A stretch of 64,000 bases of DNA. It comes from Diatrype stigma. Its lineage: Eukaryota; Ascomycota; Sordariomycetes; Xylariales; Diatrypaceae. The notes below the pieces were generated by a model. It was not told where the DNA came from and ran no database searches. It worked only from the letters and a program-made list of their open reading frames with translations. Where the stretch lies: contig JAKJXP020000037.1 in the NCBI GenBank assembly GCA_022225965.2, positions 360,049 to 424,048 of the forward strand, written 5' to 3'. Below, one piece after another: positions 12,814 to 25,279 of the stretch (its first letter is position 1; every line of letters starts with the position of its first letter). The translations under genes and the position numbers were made by a program.

Positions 12814-14883
12814 ATGGACACCCGTACGGCGACTACGCCCCGTACCTCGCAAGGCCGTCCACGAGACAGTGATGATGGCGGGATAGAAGACCTCGTTAGC
12901 CAGCAACTCCAGAGTGAGCTCGATGTAAGTGCAGGACAGCACCCTCCCATGACTTGTACATATTCGCTCACATTGCGCTAGGCGACCAGTCATCTGGGGA
13001 ACAACGATGCTACGACGGATGCGGCTGACCAGTGCGACACACGACATGAACGGAATATCTCTTGTCAATTACATCTTGTAGACTTATGTATTCAGCTCGA
13101 AGGCCGCTATTATGAATGTAGCGATATCGAAGAGTTCTTCGACTACGTGGCCAGCAAACTACCCCCTTCTCGCACCAGCCCAGGTCGCGAGCCCCTCCAC
13201 GGTGCCGAGGTACAACGCTGCGTGACGGCAGTGTGCCAGGAGAGAAGGCAGGCCCTGCTTGCGAGAAAATTCCTGCCATACCGTGATGGAAACCGCGAAA
13301 GCCTCGACAGGGCGATCGACTGCTGGCTAGAGATAGAGGGGCGCCGGAGCTTGCAAGAAGCAGTCTCTGCTCTGACGTCTAGCTACCGGCTTGCTTTCGG
13401 TCCTGAGGAGTCCACGGCGGAGTTCCTCTTATCGGCAACATGCCGCAGCAGGACCTGCAAAAACCAGGAACACATTGTCCACAAGACCAGCGAAATCGGC
13501 AAGGCCAACTCGGTTGTTAGCATGCGCCTGATACAGCGCATCGAAGCACTAGAGCCAAGACCACATGGCGGAGGACCGAGCTTTGGTCAGTTCCAAGCCA
13601 GGCATGGGCAACAAGGTCCAGAAAATAACACACAACGGATAGCCAATCCCAATACCAAGGCCGTGGATTCTTCGGCATTTGCTCTGAAGCCGAATGCCAC
13701 TCGTGATCCCGATGAACCGTCATCTCGAGTAGCCTCGCCTAATGAGCCTGGAAGTGCGTGCCCTCCCACTCCTTGCGCGGACCCCTTTGTCTCGATGCCT
13801 AATCGCGTACTAGGACAACAAGAGGTTACTACTCGAAAACAACGGGGCGAAGGTGCACCTCGGATGCTCCAAGCCCGGGGCGGGAAAGACTTCGATCGAT
13901 CAACGCCTAAGAAGACTTCCACCGGAACACAAACCACGTCTGAGAAATCGACATCATCCACACAGACATACGGCAGATCTTGGGACCAAAAGTCCCATAC
14001 CCCCGGTAATGCGGATACACGCAATGTGGATGCCCTGGACTCTGATACAGAGGAGGCTTTTCTTAGTCCGTCAGCCAGAGGAAGCGGAACGCAGCCATCG
14101 CCAGTTCCGCCCATTCGTCGAAGGGCCACATACCACCAGCATGACGATAAGACTAGTGCTCGAGTGGGTGGCCCAGCTGTCAAAACGATACTATTCCCGG
14201 CGGCTCACAAAAAGAACCTGCGGAAGAGCAACAACAACAAGAGAGCAGCCTCCCAGAAAGGCTGGGGTGATTCCTCTGCGCACTCTTCGCCCAGCGATGT
14301 ATCTGTAAGAGGGTTACGTTCCAATGCCACGGCATACCCGCTGCCTTCCTCCAGATCGCGCACCAGAGCTACAACAGATCGTTCGATCTCACCACCAAAG
14401 ATGATGATGCCGAAAGATCGCTATCCTTCTTCGCGATGGAGCCCTGGTAGTGCTGAGAGCAAGTCATCGCCACACCAACAGCACAGAACCACTACAGGCT
14501 ACGCAGTGGAATCAGCAAGAGACGCCGATCACCGACCAGCACCATGTACTCCTACCAATATCAAGATTCCTCGAGGCAATGCCTTGCTGACGGCAGAACA
14601 CGGCAGTAGGGGTCGCCGTCGAAATCAGGCACCAGCGCAACAGCCGCTGCTGACCCCCTGCTCCGACAGAAAACGCAAGCTCCGCCACGTTCTCGATGAT
14701 GATGCTGACGATATCGTCGATCTTACTATCTCGTCTGACGAATGTAAGAAGAGTAGGAGCAGACGAAAGGAACTGCGCAATTCCGGAAGCACTTCTTTCG
14801 CTACAGCAGCTACATTCAGCCTAGAGCAGCGCTTGGCCAACTTGGAGAAGCTGGTCGGCCTACAGGACAAGAACGAGATATAG
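12814..14883 (+). CDS. Uncharacterised 670-aa protein, Cys/Trp-module family member C
   Basis: Function unknown. Two exons, 12814-12924 and 12982-14883, joined over a 57-nt intron (GTAAGT...CTAG, CTCAC branch-like site), phase 0. The ATG at 12814 has a strong context (GCCATGG). Splicing restores the N-terminal half of the module, which a single-exon reading would miss. Residues ~66-157 read QLHLVDLCIQLEGRYY, EEFFDYVASKL, EVQRCVTAVCQERRQALL and SLDRAIDCWLEIEG, matching family genes A and B. The rest is Ser/Arg/Thr-rich and disordered, with an acidic patch (DDDADDIVDLTISSDE, resembling a SUMO-interacting motif) and a basic cluster. It ends in a helix SLEQRLANLEKLVGLQDK like that of gene B. A nuclear role is inference. 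Confidence 0.78.
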
Positions 14884-15773
14884 GGCACGTACGTGAGCGG
14901 AAACGACGGGCCTGGCTTATGGGGAAGGGGGAACTGTGGAACGAAGCTGCCTGGCAAGATAAGGATTGCTGTTCCGAGGTTGGGTACTGACCACGTTCGT
15001 TGAGCCACCACTGATATCAGACTCGCAAGACTTGCAGGACATGTAGTATAGTGCAGTGTAATACATAGTGTAGCGCTATATCGTTAAGGGGATTAGCCTA
15101 GCTACATAAACATACGAACGGGCTGAACACGAACGGGCTGAGCACTCACGACTTGGCTGTCACAGGAAGACAGAAAAGGCAGGGGACAATAGAGCACGAC
15201 ACATTCACGCCTTGAACGAATTGATAAGAAAAACGACACGAACTCCCAGACTATGCGAACGAATCGATTCCTCTAAGCTGGACATTCCATTTCCAACCCC
15301 CATGAGAAGTGGAAATAGGCACACAAATCGGCTGGGTTGATCAGCTCGACGGGTGTGACTACCTACGCAATGAACTCCATCCCCTATCCCATGACAAGTC
15401 TAACCGGGTTTCCTCTGTCTGTCCCACAGTGATCATAATTCCACATACATGTTTATTATGCTGGCCAAGCCATGGCCCCATCTGCACTAGACTTGGACCT
15501 TTGCTGGCTCGGCTTTTTGTGACCCAGGTTCAGATACCCCAAGTGATGTCCAAATTCCCAAATTCCATGCTCCCGAGCGTAGTACCGGTCTGGTTGTAGG
15601 CCGTCTCCGCTGACAAGCAAGATAAGGAAGGTACTGACTATCGTCTCGATTACAAATATACAATAAGGAGCAAAGCAAGTATTGCTGTAGACTATTTTCG
15701 AACTTAAGACGCCTTTCGGACATATGTTGTATCGGATGCCTTCGTATCGTGATACCTTTGGCACCACATGCTG
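14884..15773. other. Intergenic region, convergent 3' ends
   Basis: About 0.9 kb between the 3' ends of gene C and the TBC gene. A 13-base direct repeat CGAACGGGCTGA occurs around 15115-15140. No gene or RNA was recognised. Confidence 0.55.
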
Positions 15774-18118
15774 TTATGACCTCGCAGCGGATCGGACCAA
15801 GGCCATCCACTCGTCCTCTTTGCCCTGGGAATCCGATTTGCTGCGGTAGTCGAGTGCTCGACGGACCTCCTCGGATGTGTTGGCGCTGAGTAATGTCATT
15901 TCTCTATCGAGAAGTAAAGCAACAGCAGCCGATATGAGGACGTTGTCCCTCTCGAAAACGTAGACATCCCATAACCGTGTCGCCTCGTCTAGGCTGATGT
16001 TTTGGGTGAAAAGTGCCGTAAAGGTGGCAGCGAGGTATTCGTCGGGTTCGAGGCCGAGGTCCCGGTTCTCGAGGTGCTGATGGAGCTTTGGCGACTTTTG
16101 CGACAGCGTTTCGAGCACGAAGTTGTAGGCTGACGTCTTAGCCCCGGAATCGGAGGCATAGAACGACAGAGGAAGAGATCGGTTGAGGATGTTGGCGAGT
16201 GCTATGAACACAGCGGATGGCGTAGGTAGGTTCAATAAAAGCAAGGCAGCGATGGTCTATTCAGGGGGATGATTAGTGATCAACCCAGTAGATTCCACCC
16301 AACACCGAGGTTGGCATCGGGATGTAGACCGGGGAGGCGTCGGGATGTAAACTGGGGCTGGAGAATACTTACATTGCAACCGGATACGTAGCCGATGTCG
16401 CTCCGGTACATGGCGTATGCCCGCAGGACATCTTTGAGGGCCATATGCAAAGGACCACCTGCTTGGAAGATCTTGAGCTCTACCCAAGTCTGCTCTTGTA
16501 CGTCCCTCCGGATCTGGTGGAACCAAGCCATGCGTCGCTCGTCCTCTGTCGTGGCCTTCCCTCCCGCTACTCGGGCTTCTACCTCGCGGGCCCTGGAAAG
16601 AGCCGCCTGGAACGAGTTCTCGGTCAGGCCGAGTTCGTTGCCGATCGCACGAGACCACACCGTGCCACGGCATCGGGGTGCCACTCCCTTCCACCAAAGC
16701 TCGCGGGTTTTCCTCTCGCGCATGGCGGGGTCCCACCTTTTCAGGACATCTTCCTCCCAAACATGAATCAGAGCATTGGCAGCCTTGTCCTTGAGCCTCT
16801 CCTTCTCCTTGAGAGCGAGCTCCCTCTTTTTGTCCGCTTCAATGCTGCTAGCCATCATTCTCTGGTATTCCCTGACATGTTTCCTCTCCTCAGCGGGGTC
16901 CTTCGGCGGTAGCCACGACGGCCTGGTTCGGGATAGGACGGCCTCCTTCTCTTTGGAGACCGGCAATGGGTCGATCATAATATTCGTCCTCCGCAGAGGC
17001 GGGAGCTCGGCCATAGCGGATTTTACTCGGGGCTTGGCGGCTGGCTGCAGGGACTGTTGTTGGTACACACCGTGCTTGTCGAGCTCATCGGCATGCTCCT
17101 CGAGCTTCTCCGTGAGCGCCTTGGCTTCCGCGCTGAGGGCCGAGATGGCAGCTGTCCAACTCTTCGCACGACCTTTCGTAGGCGAGGACGCTCCAGACGC
17201 GCCTAGCTGAGAGAGGTTCGGCGACGCATCGGTCTTCCACGTGGGGGACCTAAGCGAACCGCTGTCGGTGGCGATCGAAGGGGTGCCATTGCCCACGCTA
17301 CGGGCCTTCTCCTTGGATGACGATCTCTCGGGCGATGTGGATGTGGATGTGGGTCGGCTGGAAGACCGTTCCGTAGGGGGGCGAGGTGAGAGAGGCACAT
17401 TGTCGAGGATGAAGCCGTCAGGAATATTGTCATCGTCATCGTCGTCGCATTCCTTCTCCAGCTCGACGATCCCCTTCCGCTCTCGATTCGTCTGCCAGCT
17501 GCTCCGCCGGATCAGACCTGGCCTGTTCGGGTCGCGTGGGCTTAGTGATTGGTTCGGGCTAGGGCTTCGGCGGCGGCGGTTGACGCTCAACGTAGAGGCA
17601 GACCGAACCGGCATCCCACGCATGGACAAAGGACCTCTCTGGGGCTCCGGGCCAATCGTACTTAGGTTGCGCGTGCTCGTATCTCGAAACGGAGGCCTCG
17701 AGGGTGGGAAGGCTGGCCGAGACTTTTTCCCGGTGATCTCGCGCGGGGGGTGAGGGCGCGCCAAGTCGCGCGACTGCGCCTGAGCGTGGATCTGCGGGCC
17801 TACATGTCGCGCGGAGGCGGCGCGAAGGTCGGAGGCAAACGATGCGCTGTAGGGCTTCGGAGCCGATTTCGTCTGTTGGAAGTCGCGGGAATGCGACGCG
17901 TCTATGGTAGCGGTATCATCGTCGAGCCCGATCTCTTCGAAGTGGGCAGCATCCGCTGAGACTACGTTGTCGTCATCCGAGTTGTACGAGCGCAGCGAGG
18001 AAGTCTTGGAAGATTTCGACGAGGACATGCCGGGCGGCGAGCCGGGGCCGGAAATGTCGATATCAACCTCGTCAACAACGCCTGAGCCACCGTATATCAT
18101 GGTCGCATCACTCGGCAT
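15774..18118 (-). CDS. TBC-domain (Rab-GAP-like) protein, 742 aa, catalytic fingers absent
   Basis: TBC proteins stimulate GTP hydrolysis by Rab GTPases in membrane traffic. Two exons, 18118-16373 and 16256-15774, with a 116-nt intron (GTAAGT...ATAG), phase 0. Residues 1-~430 are disordered and Ser/Pro-rich, with an acidic run ECDDDDDDNIPDGF. A charged helical region leads into the TBC domain (~480-720): LWWKGVAPRCRGTVWSRAIGNELG, then IRRDVQEQTW, LKDVLRAYAMYRSDIGYVSGCN, and after the intron TIAALLLLNLP and LSFYASDSG. In canonical TBC GAPs the motifs IxxDxxR and YxQ supply the Arg and Gln fingers. Here the corresponding residues read E and S, so classical GAP catalysis is doubtful. The ATG at 18118 is chosen because the longer frame upstream starts only at GTG and encodes a simple-repeat Cys/Thr run. 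Confidence 0.85.
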
Positions 18119-18203
18119 TGGGCGACTGATGCCTGGTGAAGGAAAAGGCCACAAACAAGGCCTTGCCAACGCAGCTAGGCGTCTGTACCGTACCACAGCT
18201 GAT

Positions 18204-18262
18204 GTGCAGGTGCAGATGCAGGTGCAGGTGCAGGTGCAGTTGCAGTTGCAGGTGCAGTTCTC
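18204..18262. repeat. TGCAGG-type hexanucleotide repeat upstream of the TBC gene
   Basis: Degenerate (G/T)TGCAG units, about nine copies. It lies about 90 bases upstream of the TBC start codon, probably in its 5' UTR or promoter. The repeat stays open on the minus strand as a Cys/Thr/Asn run without an ATG. Confidence 0.85.
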
Positions 18263-20931
18263 GTCCCCTTGTTTCGTCCGTTTGAAGCTCACAACGATAT
18301 AGAAAATGGAGGCAAAGTGACTATGTTGACGTCAGCCAGGACTTGTTCCCGCAAGCTAGATTGGCGATCTCCTTGTCTCTCTTGTACCTCGGGAAAAGAG
18401 AAAGATCCAGGTATCCGAATGCACACAGGGGGCCTAGATCAGCTCAAGGTGTGATCGGTGATGGAAAGGAACCTGGAGCAGACGCGGGATGTGTCTGCGG
18501 CTGAGCACGATCAATGTTAGTGTATGCAATGTCGCAATGCCGTGTGATATCGTGCCGTTCTTCGTTGCAGTTTCGTTGTAATGGTGGTCGTGGAGGATCA
18601 GATCAGATTAAGCGAGCAGAGGATGATATGGGACGAAGATACGTTTCCAGGGTTGCAATGTTGTTGTTCAATGTCCGATGTTTGATGTTCAATGCGGAAT
18701 GACTCTGCTGAATGCTCGATATTCTCCTGCAGCAAGGCTGAAGTGGAAACGTGCAATGAGCCCCTGATTGTCGAATCCCTGCTATCGGAGCGGGCGATCC
18801 AGTGATGATGGAAGCTTGAGTGTCTCACGATCCTGGTCAGAGTACCGTGAGCCAGAATAATGCCGAGAATATGCTGGTATGAGCTACTGATATAAGCCAC
18901 TAGTCTTTCCTTCAAGGCAAGACCAGTAAATAGAACAATGAATGTCGGAAGCAACGAATGAATGAACGGTAGGCTCGAATGAATGACTGCACGGTCGGAA
19001 CAAGCGTCGACGCCGAGGTGATGTTGAAATGGAACCGTATTAAAATCCAGCCCCGTCTGCCCGTTTCAGCATGAATTGCAATTCCGGCCGCTAGTCGTTC
19101 TCTGATGGAGTATCTTCCGGGGTTGCGAGGGTAGCAAAAAAAGCCGTTCGAGAACTAAGATGGCCGTCTTTGATTGCCCGGTAAGAACAGGGGCGGTTCC
19201 GGGTTGAAGGCGTATCCGGGTTGAACAGTCCAGGTCGAACAATAACGCGGTGGCAGTCGATTGAGATCAAAATATTACAGCGGCAGAGCGGATGGACGTC
19301 GGGTTCGTCTTAATAGCCCTGGACGTAGATGGATATTCTCCTATTTATTATCATATATGTATGTACGGTTGTCGTGTATGCACAGAATGAGGCCGGGAGA
19401 CGAATGAATTAAGGCCGGGTTGATATCGATGTGGAAGGGGTAGGCTACAGATTATTTGGCTTGCGCTGTATTAAGGGAGGAGACGACGTGCTTGCTTGAA
19501 GCTATATTCGTTGTGGCTGTGATGACGCTATGCCGTTGGTGATGGCGGCTGCCGACCACAGGGGAAATAGACGTCAAGGGGAAGACGCAATGGAGATGGG
19601 CAAACGAATGAAAGAAACGAGGGCATGTACATATATGATGTACGCGTCTATGTACGAATGACGGAACGAATGGATGGATGAGGGAGTCCTGGTAGTGAAC
19701 AACTCGATACGAAACTTGAGAATGCTGGATCAATACCAAAGACCGCCCGGACCGAACACTATCAACACAAACAAGCGCAGGCAATGGAATTAGATGTACA
19801 GTGTAGGAGAGGTTGTAAGTATGTACCAAGTATGGAGATATGGAGGTTAGGTATGGAGATATGGGGATAGAGCGCTGGGAGACGTAGGCACTGAAGCAGC
19901 AGCAGGCACTGTAATTGCGAAGTAACCTTAGGGGGACAGGGGATGGAAGCAGAGTGCAGAGGGGCTGAGGGGCTAGCACGATCTGGATGTATGTACGTAT
20001 GTACGTATGTACGTATGTACGTATTGTATGTATATAATGTAACTACTATGTATGCATAGTGCATGTATAGTGCCACCTGCAGTTTGGTAGAGCTAAACAT
20101 GCAGGCGATCGGTGTAATCGAAAGGGACCTCGGGAGCTATGCACCTAGTAACAAACGCTTTAGTAGCAAATACTTGGTTTGCTCTCATCGGCATAAACCA
20201 GAGATGCCCTCCAGAAAAGCCTGCTTCACGAAGTACACGACGGGGGGAAAAACTTGGAAACTAGCAAATACCTTCGGGATCTACGGATATACCTCATGAG
20301 AGGCTAGACAGGCTCATGTGGAGCCAAGACGGAGGTGGCAGAGTGGACGAAAGATGATGGTGGCTGTCACGCACTTCTGGCCCTCACGCTGCTCAGTGTT
20401 CTGTAGGAATATCTAGACTACTTTAGTCTACTATGTACAATTTTTCTGCCTCCATATCAAGGCAGTAAGGATGATGTTCAGGATATTCACACACTAGCTA
20501 GGAGTCCTAACTAGACTGGACCAACTGCTGTAGTACTGTGGTACAATCCCACTAATACACGTGCCTGGAGTTCTACATACGGACGTGGTTACTCGAGTAT
20601 GGTTGGCATGATTGGCATAAATGAACAACTGCGCATCTTAGATCTAGCCAGCCTTCCCTCGAACAATACCTGTGTGATTCGTATTATGTACTTCGAACAC
20701 TGCATTGAATCGAGCTTGTTCGAAATACACAACCGGCTGATATTGAGTCGTCCAGGTGTCTCGACTCAGTGTGTACCGCAGTGCCAGGCCTGCAGCCTCA
20801 GAATAGGTATCGGTATGCACATGAGACCAGTGCGAGTCAATAAAAGCCTTGGGTCTTGAGCTTGAGCCTTGCCTCCAATGCATTAGTGTCAGGTACCATT
20901 GCACGATGGTCCGTGACCCTAACAATAAGCA
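18263..20931. other. Intergenic region
   Basis: About 2.7 kb containing the TBC upstream region and no supportable gene. The stretch 18640-18960 is rich in AATG/GAATGA motifs. ORFs near 19450-20100 are Tyr/Ser/His-rich and cross microsatellites, so they are not believed. Confidence 0.5.
19989..20024. repeat. GTATGTAC microsatellite
   Basis: Four perfect 8-bp units plus a partial one. The unit is close to self-complementary (GTAC, with GTATGTAC/GTACATAC), so the tract can fold on itself. Confidence 0.9.
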
Positions 20932-21127
20932 CTTACACTCTACCCCTTGTATTATAGTATGAGGGTCCGGTAATGCCTTAGTATCTACAGTCTGTTATCA
21001 CGTATTCCAAATGTTCGTTTCTATAAGAAAGGCTTATGTTCGGGATAATTGGGTACAAAGCAGAACACCCGATAATCACCCCATGGTACCGGACCCTCAT
21101 ACAATAATACAAGGGGTAGAGTGTAAG
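20932..21127. mobile_element. Foldback (MITE-like) element with 41-bp inverted repeats
   Basis: The left arm 20932-20972 (CTTACACTCTACCCCTTGTA...) and the right arm 21087-21127 are reverse complements at 40 of 41 positions, with a 114-nt centre. The centre has no coding capacity. A CA dinucleotide flanks both outer ends and could be a minimal target duplication. Such structure fits a non-autonomous miniature inverted-repeat element or a hairpin locus. The near-perfect arms suggest recent origin or selection. It is distinct in sequence from the mariner-type element 0.6 kb downstream. Confidence 0.7.
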
Positions 21128-21717
21128 CACACGTACGTACGAAGTACTTGGATGAACAAAAGCTGCGTATTGTCGCAGAGCCGGCCAGCTTGGCAAAGGA
21201 TTACCTACCTCGGGCCCGTACGATTCACGCAGTACATATGTATGGGACATCTTGGTGCTGTTCATCTGTTTAGTTCGTCCGCGTTTTTGGTTCAGCAATC
21301 CAGGGCAGCCAGCAATGCGGTCCTTTGACAATACAATGGCCTGAATGGCCATGACTGCATGAGTACCGCACATACTATGGACATACATAGGCCTGTGTAA
21401 GTAAGCCTTGGTAATCATGCAACTATCTAGGCCACGTCGGAGCATGCTATTCTTGACAGCCGCTAGCTAATTGAGGGTTGAGTGGCTCGAAATAGAAGTA
21501 TGATTTGCTACTACGTAGTATGTAGAATAGCCTGGTCTGCTGGTAATGATAAAGGGGGTGAGTTTAAGGGAAATACCGTCCAGAAATACCATCCAAGGGC
21601 ATCCAAGGTTTTACTTCTTAAGCAGCTCATTGATTCTATGATTGGCCCGTTGCCGAAATTGATTCCTCCAGGGCTGTCCGACTGTCAGTATCCAATTCAG
21701 CTATGCCCATATCCCTA

Positions 21718-23673
21718 CGAAGGTAGCGGCCAAAAGTAAGCGAACTCTTCCGTACGGACCTACAATACGCCAAGCCACCCATTTATAATACGTTTCTGTC
21801 CTTTCCCTCCATACCTAAGAGCAGGCCCGATTGTTGCAATTATCGTACGATTTTTCTGGCGTTAAAGCTTTGTAAGTTTCAATAATTAATTACATTCTAG
21901 GGCTTTATTCTTTTTCGAAATCGTTAATTTCTTTATTAATATTATTAATATCCATTTACGTCGCTTTTTTTTTCGGCAGCCTTTTTTTACGCCTGGGTTA
22001 TTTGAGGCTGTTTCGAAGCTTTTTTCGTAACGTTTTTTAATCGCCTTTTTTCCTATTTAGCAGCAACATTAATAACAGCTTTTTGATATATATTCTTTAG
22101 CTATTCGTTATTCGGCTTTTTTTTTTCGTTATTCGGAAGCTAAATACTTTTTTTATATTTATTACTTTCCTTTAAATAAAAAACTTAAGCCATATTTTTG
22201 CGAAGCTTATTAATAAAATAACGAAAACGTTTTAAAGAATACTTAGGCTAATTGCTTATTTATTATTTCTTTATATCGGCCTTTTCGTTATATATTTTCT
22301 TTTTATTAATTTTTTTTTTTTAAAATTCCTTAGGATAATTTAATAATATTAAGATTAAGTAAATTCGTAAGCCATTTTAAATGCTTTATTTCAGCAATTA
22401 TTTAAGCTTTTTTATACCATCGAAAGGCGTAAATTAATGCGTTATTATTTTAAGCAATAAAGCGAAATCCAGGATTATTCTTTTTAAATTTCTAAATGAA
22501 GGAAATAAATAAGGGCTTTAGAATTTTTTCGCAATACCTTATTTAATCGATTTCTTTTCGTTTGTTATTACGTACCTGCTTTTCGATTTTCTTTTTAAAC
22601 ATTTATTTCGGCTTTTTATTATCCTTTCGGCGAATAATATCGAGCCGCCGCAATTCCGTTTTTAACTTTTAATTAAGTTTTTTATTAGGTTTAATAGCCT
22701 TATTATATTTATTAATTAATATGGTATAAAATTCCTTTATTTTTTTGGTTTCGGTAGGCCAGTAATAATAAGGACTTATATCGTAATACGAAAAGCAATT
22801 CCAAAACATAAATTCCATTCTTTCCTTTTATTTTTTTCGTATAACGTAAGCGTAATAAGCCTTATGGGAATTTCTTTATATTTGTTGCTTTTTTTTGTTA
22901 TTATTAAGTATTAACGAAGTTTTATCGTTTTAAATAATCGAATAAAGAATTTCGTTAAATTATTTATACGTTTCGAAATATTATTTATATTGCCTTTATA
23001 TTTATTTTTTATTTAAGCTTGGCTTAGTAATTTATTTAACGTTATTAAAACCAATAAGATATAAAATACGAAGAATAATACGGCGGAAAAAAACAGAAAC
23101 GAAAAAATTCTTAATTTTGTTATATTCGTCGGTAATATTCTGGGCTAACCATTTTTTTATAATATTGTTTTTCGTTATAATTTTTATAACTTCCTCTTTA
23201 AATTAAAGTATTATCTTAAAAGGTTTGCCGGTTTATTCGTTATTTTTAACGTATTTTTCGAAAATCGTATCGTCTTTATTTCATTTACGTTTTTTGGCCC
23301 TATTAATAAAAGCGAAATAAGCGGTTTTGCCGTAACCGGTAGCATCGTGAATTTTCCGAAAGGTTTTGTTAATAAAATAAAGGGTTAACGTTTGCGTTTA
23401 CATAGCTAAGTCGTATTCGTAAGATTTTGGAGGCATTTTTTAAGTAAGTAATAATGATACGATATTACGAAATAATGCTTATTTCGAAAAATCTATAAAT
23501 TGATTCCTAATTTTGTTAATTTAGATATAAAAAGCGGTTACTTTCGAATCCGTAATATCCCTAATATATGGTATTGCATTAATGCTATATACAGGATTCA
23601 GTGCTTTTTTTATATGAATTCCTACTGTTAAGTAACAGGGAGGGTATTCGCTTACTTTTGGCCCCTACCTTCG
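21718..23673 (-). mobile_element. RIP-decayed Tc1/mariner-superfamily DNA transposon, complete ends
   Basis: A 1956-bp element. Terminal inverted repeats at 21718-21744 and 23647-23673 (CGAAGGTAGSGGCCAAAAGT...) match at 26 of 27 positions and are flanked by TA on both sides, the target duplication of this superfamily. The interior is strongly AT-rich with CpG retained and CpA/TpG depleted, the RIP pattern. On the minus strand from 23436 an almost continuous frame reads MPPKSYEYDLAM, then a helix-turn-helix-like region (KIHDATGYGKTAYFAFINR) and WLAQNITDEYNKI. Further on come PGFRFIAQNNNALIYAFRWY and IKHLKWLTN after reading stops as RIP-mutated Gln/Trp codons. These resemble the DDE-domain block DNAPIHxxR...LxWPxxSPDLNxIE. 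The transposase is therefore dead by point mutation rather than by deletion, and the element could be immobile but cross-mobilisable through its TIRs. Confidence 0.88.
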
Positions 23674-25279
23674 TACCTAGGTAGTTTTTCATAATTAATT
23701 GCATACCTGAACATAACACAAGCACCATTCCCCCCTGCCCCTTTTTACCCGCCCAGCAGGCCCAGCCCGCCACCGTAGCAACTTCGTACATAGCCTATCA
23801 ACACGCTTGCCTCATATTTCATACAAATGCCATACTGATGTATCTACCAGATGACTCCGACTACTAGTTATATAGGTATAAAACATTCCCGTTGGCATAC
23901 TATGTAGGTATTGCCCAGATGAGCAACCACGAATCCCAGTCACATCCACATACTGGTAATTTTGTGCATAAGTGATTGCTTCGGAACCTAACCAGGTACA
24001 GTTAGAAAATGGGATGCCGACACCCACTTGAGCGATTGCCGAACCTTATCGGTCCATCGGAATAGGGGTTGAGGGGATAGGTAGGTATGTAGGTATGTAG
24101 GTAGTCAAGATAGTCATAGTATTACACGTAGGTATAGCTGGGTATAGTAACTACCTGCATACATAGGCGCATATGTGGTGACGGAAACCCATTTCATTTC
24201 GATCGGAGTGAGTGATAACCGCTTTAGATACTACCTACTCAGTTAGTAGGCAGAGGGGCGCTTTGCATAGGCATGATAAACAGGTTCAGATGCATGTATT
24301 CTCTTCCCACCCGCATCTTCTTGGAGTTCATCACAATGCCTTTGAAATCGACGTACATGAAACCATACGACATGACGCGTAATTGGTTGCGGGATGATAT
24401 AAGTTTATCGATGGACAACTCAGCTTTCTGGGGTTCTGTTTTCCCATTCCCTTCGAGTGATGAGCGACGTTCCTAATGCTATGCTTCCATTCCGTGTACT
24501 GTTCACTTCGACTTACCCGCAAGGGGTACTCGTCAGGTTTAGCTGGTAGGCTGGTAGGTAGGAGATGATGGCATGCTTTGCTGTGAGCTTATAATATACA
24601 TACATATCTCGCACGTGGAGTGGATTCAGAAGCGTCTTGTGACAATCGAGGCTGAGAAAATAATCGTAATCTTGAAGTCGAGCTTTCGTACGAGCTGGTT
24701 GTCACCGACAGCAGATTCAAAAAGGAAAAAAACCGTCGCCCTCAGTGCGGTTTCTATCAGTGCCGCTTCGTAATAACATGACAGACAAGTGCAATCAATA
24801 TGCGATGGGAGTCTCCAAGAATTACAAAAACATGTGATATGTTGAGATGCTGATATGTTCCATATAACGACGAAAGGTAGGATCTTAGTAGAGAGAAGAG
24901 CGTAGGGACTTAGGGGTAAACAGGTATATCGTGATCGTGAAATCGACACCCAGAACAATATCAATTTGCTTGACACATTGATTAATGGTGGGTAAGGTTG
25001 AGCTTGTCATCCGTCATGGCAGAGTATGCACGAATAGCTTGAATTATACACTCACGGTGACTATGTAGCAAGCGCCAGAACCATACGGCATCGCACTCAA
25101 GGGTTACCTTCTTCATTCGCCGAAGAATCTTCCATTTTTGGATGCTACCAGCACTTCTAGATGTATGCCATACACATGTAAACGCCAGCCCCGCCTCGAA
25201 GCCGCCCAACCCACAAGCCGCCACGACCAACAGGGAAATCGGATGCTGCATCGGATGCGGATGCGGATGTGCCCACCTA
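23674..25279. other. Intergenic region downstream of the transposon
   Basis: About 1.6 kb. It begins with a TACCTAGGTA palindrome that contains the right TA target duplication of the mariner-type element. A GTAGGTAT microsatellite lies at 24080-24105. The last part should be the 3' UTR of the eIF3b gene. No coding signal was recognised. Confidence 0.5.

Noticed and set aside
18119..18292. N-terminal Cys/Thr extension of the TBC protein
   Set aside because: Starts only at GTG and is encoded by a simple hexamer repeat; ATG at 18118 is preferred.
19452..20100. Overlapping minus-strand ORFs of 175 and 112 codons
   Set aside because: Rich in Tyr/Ser/His/Thr and crossing microsatellite; no conserved motif or splice logic.
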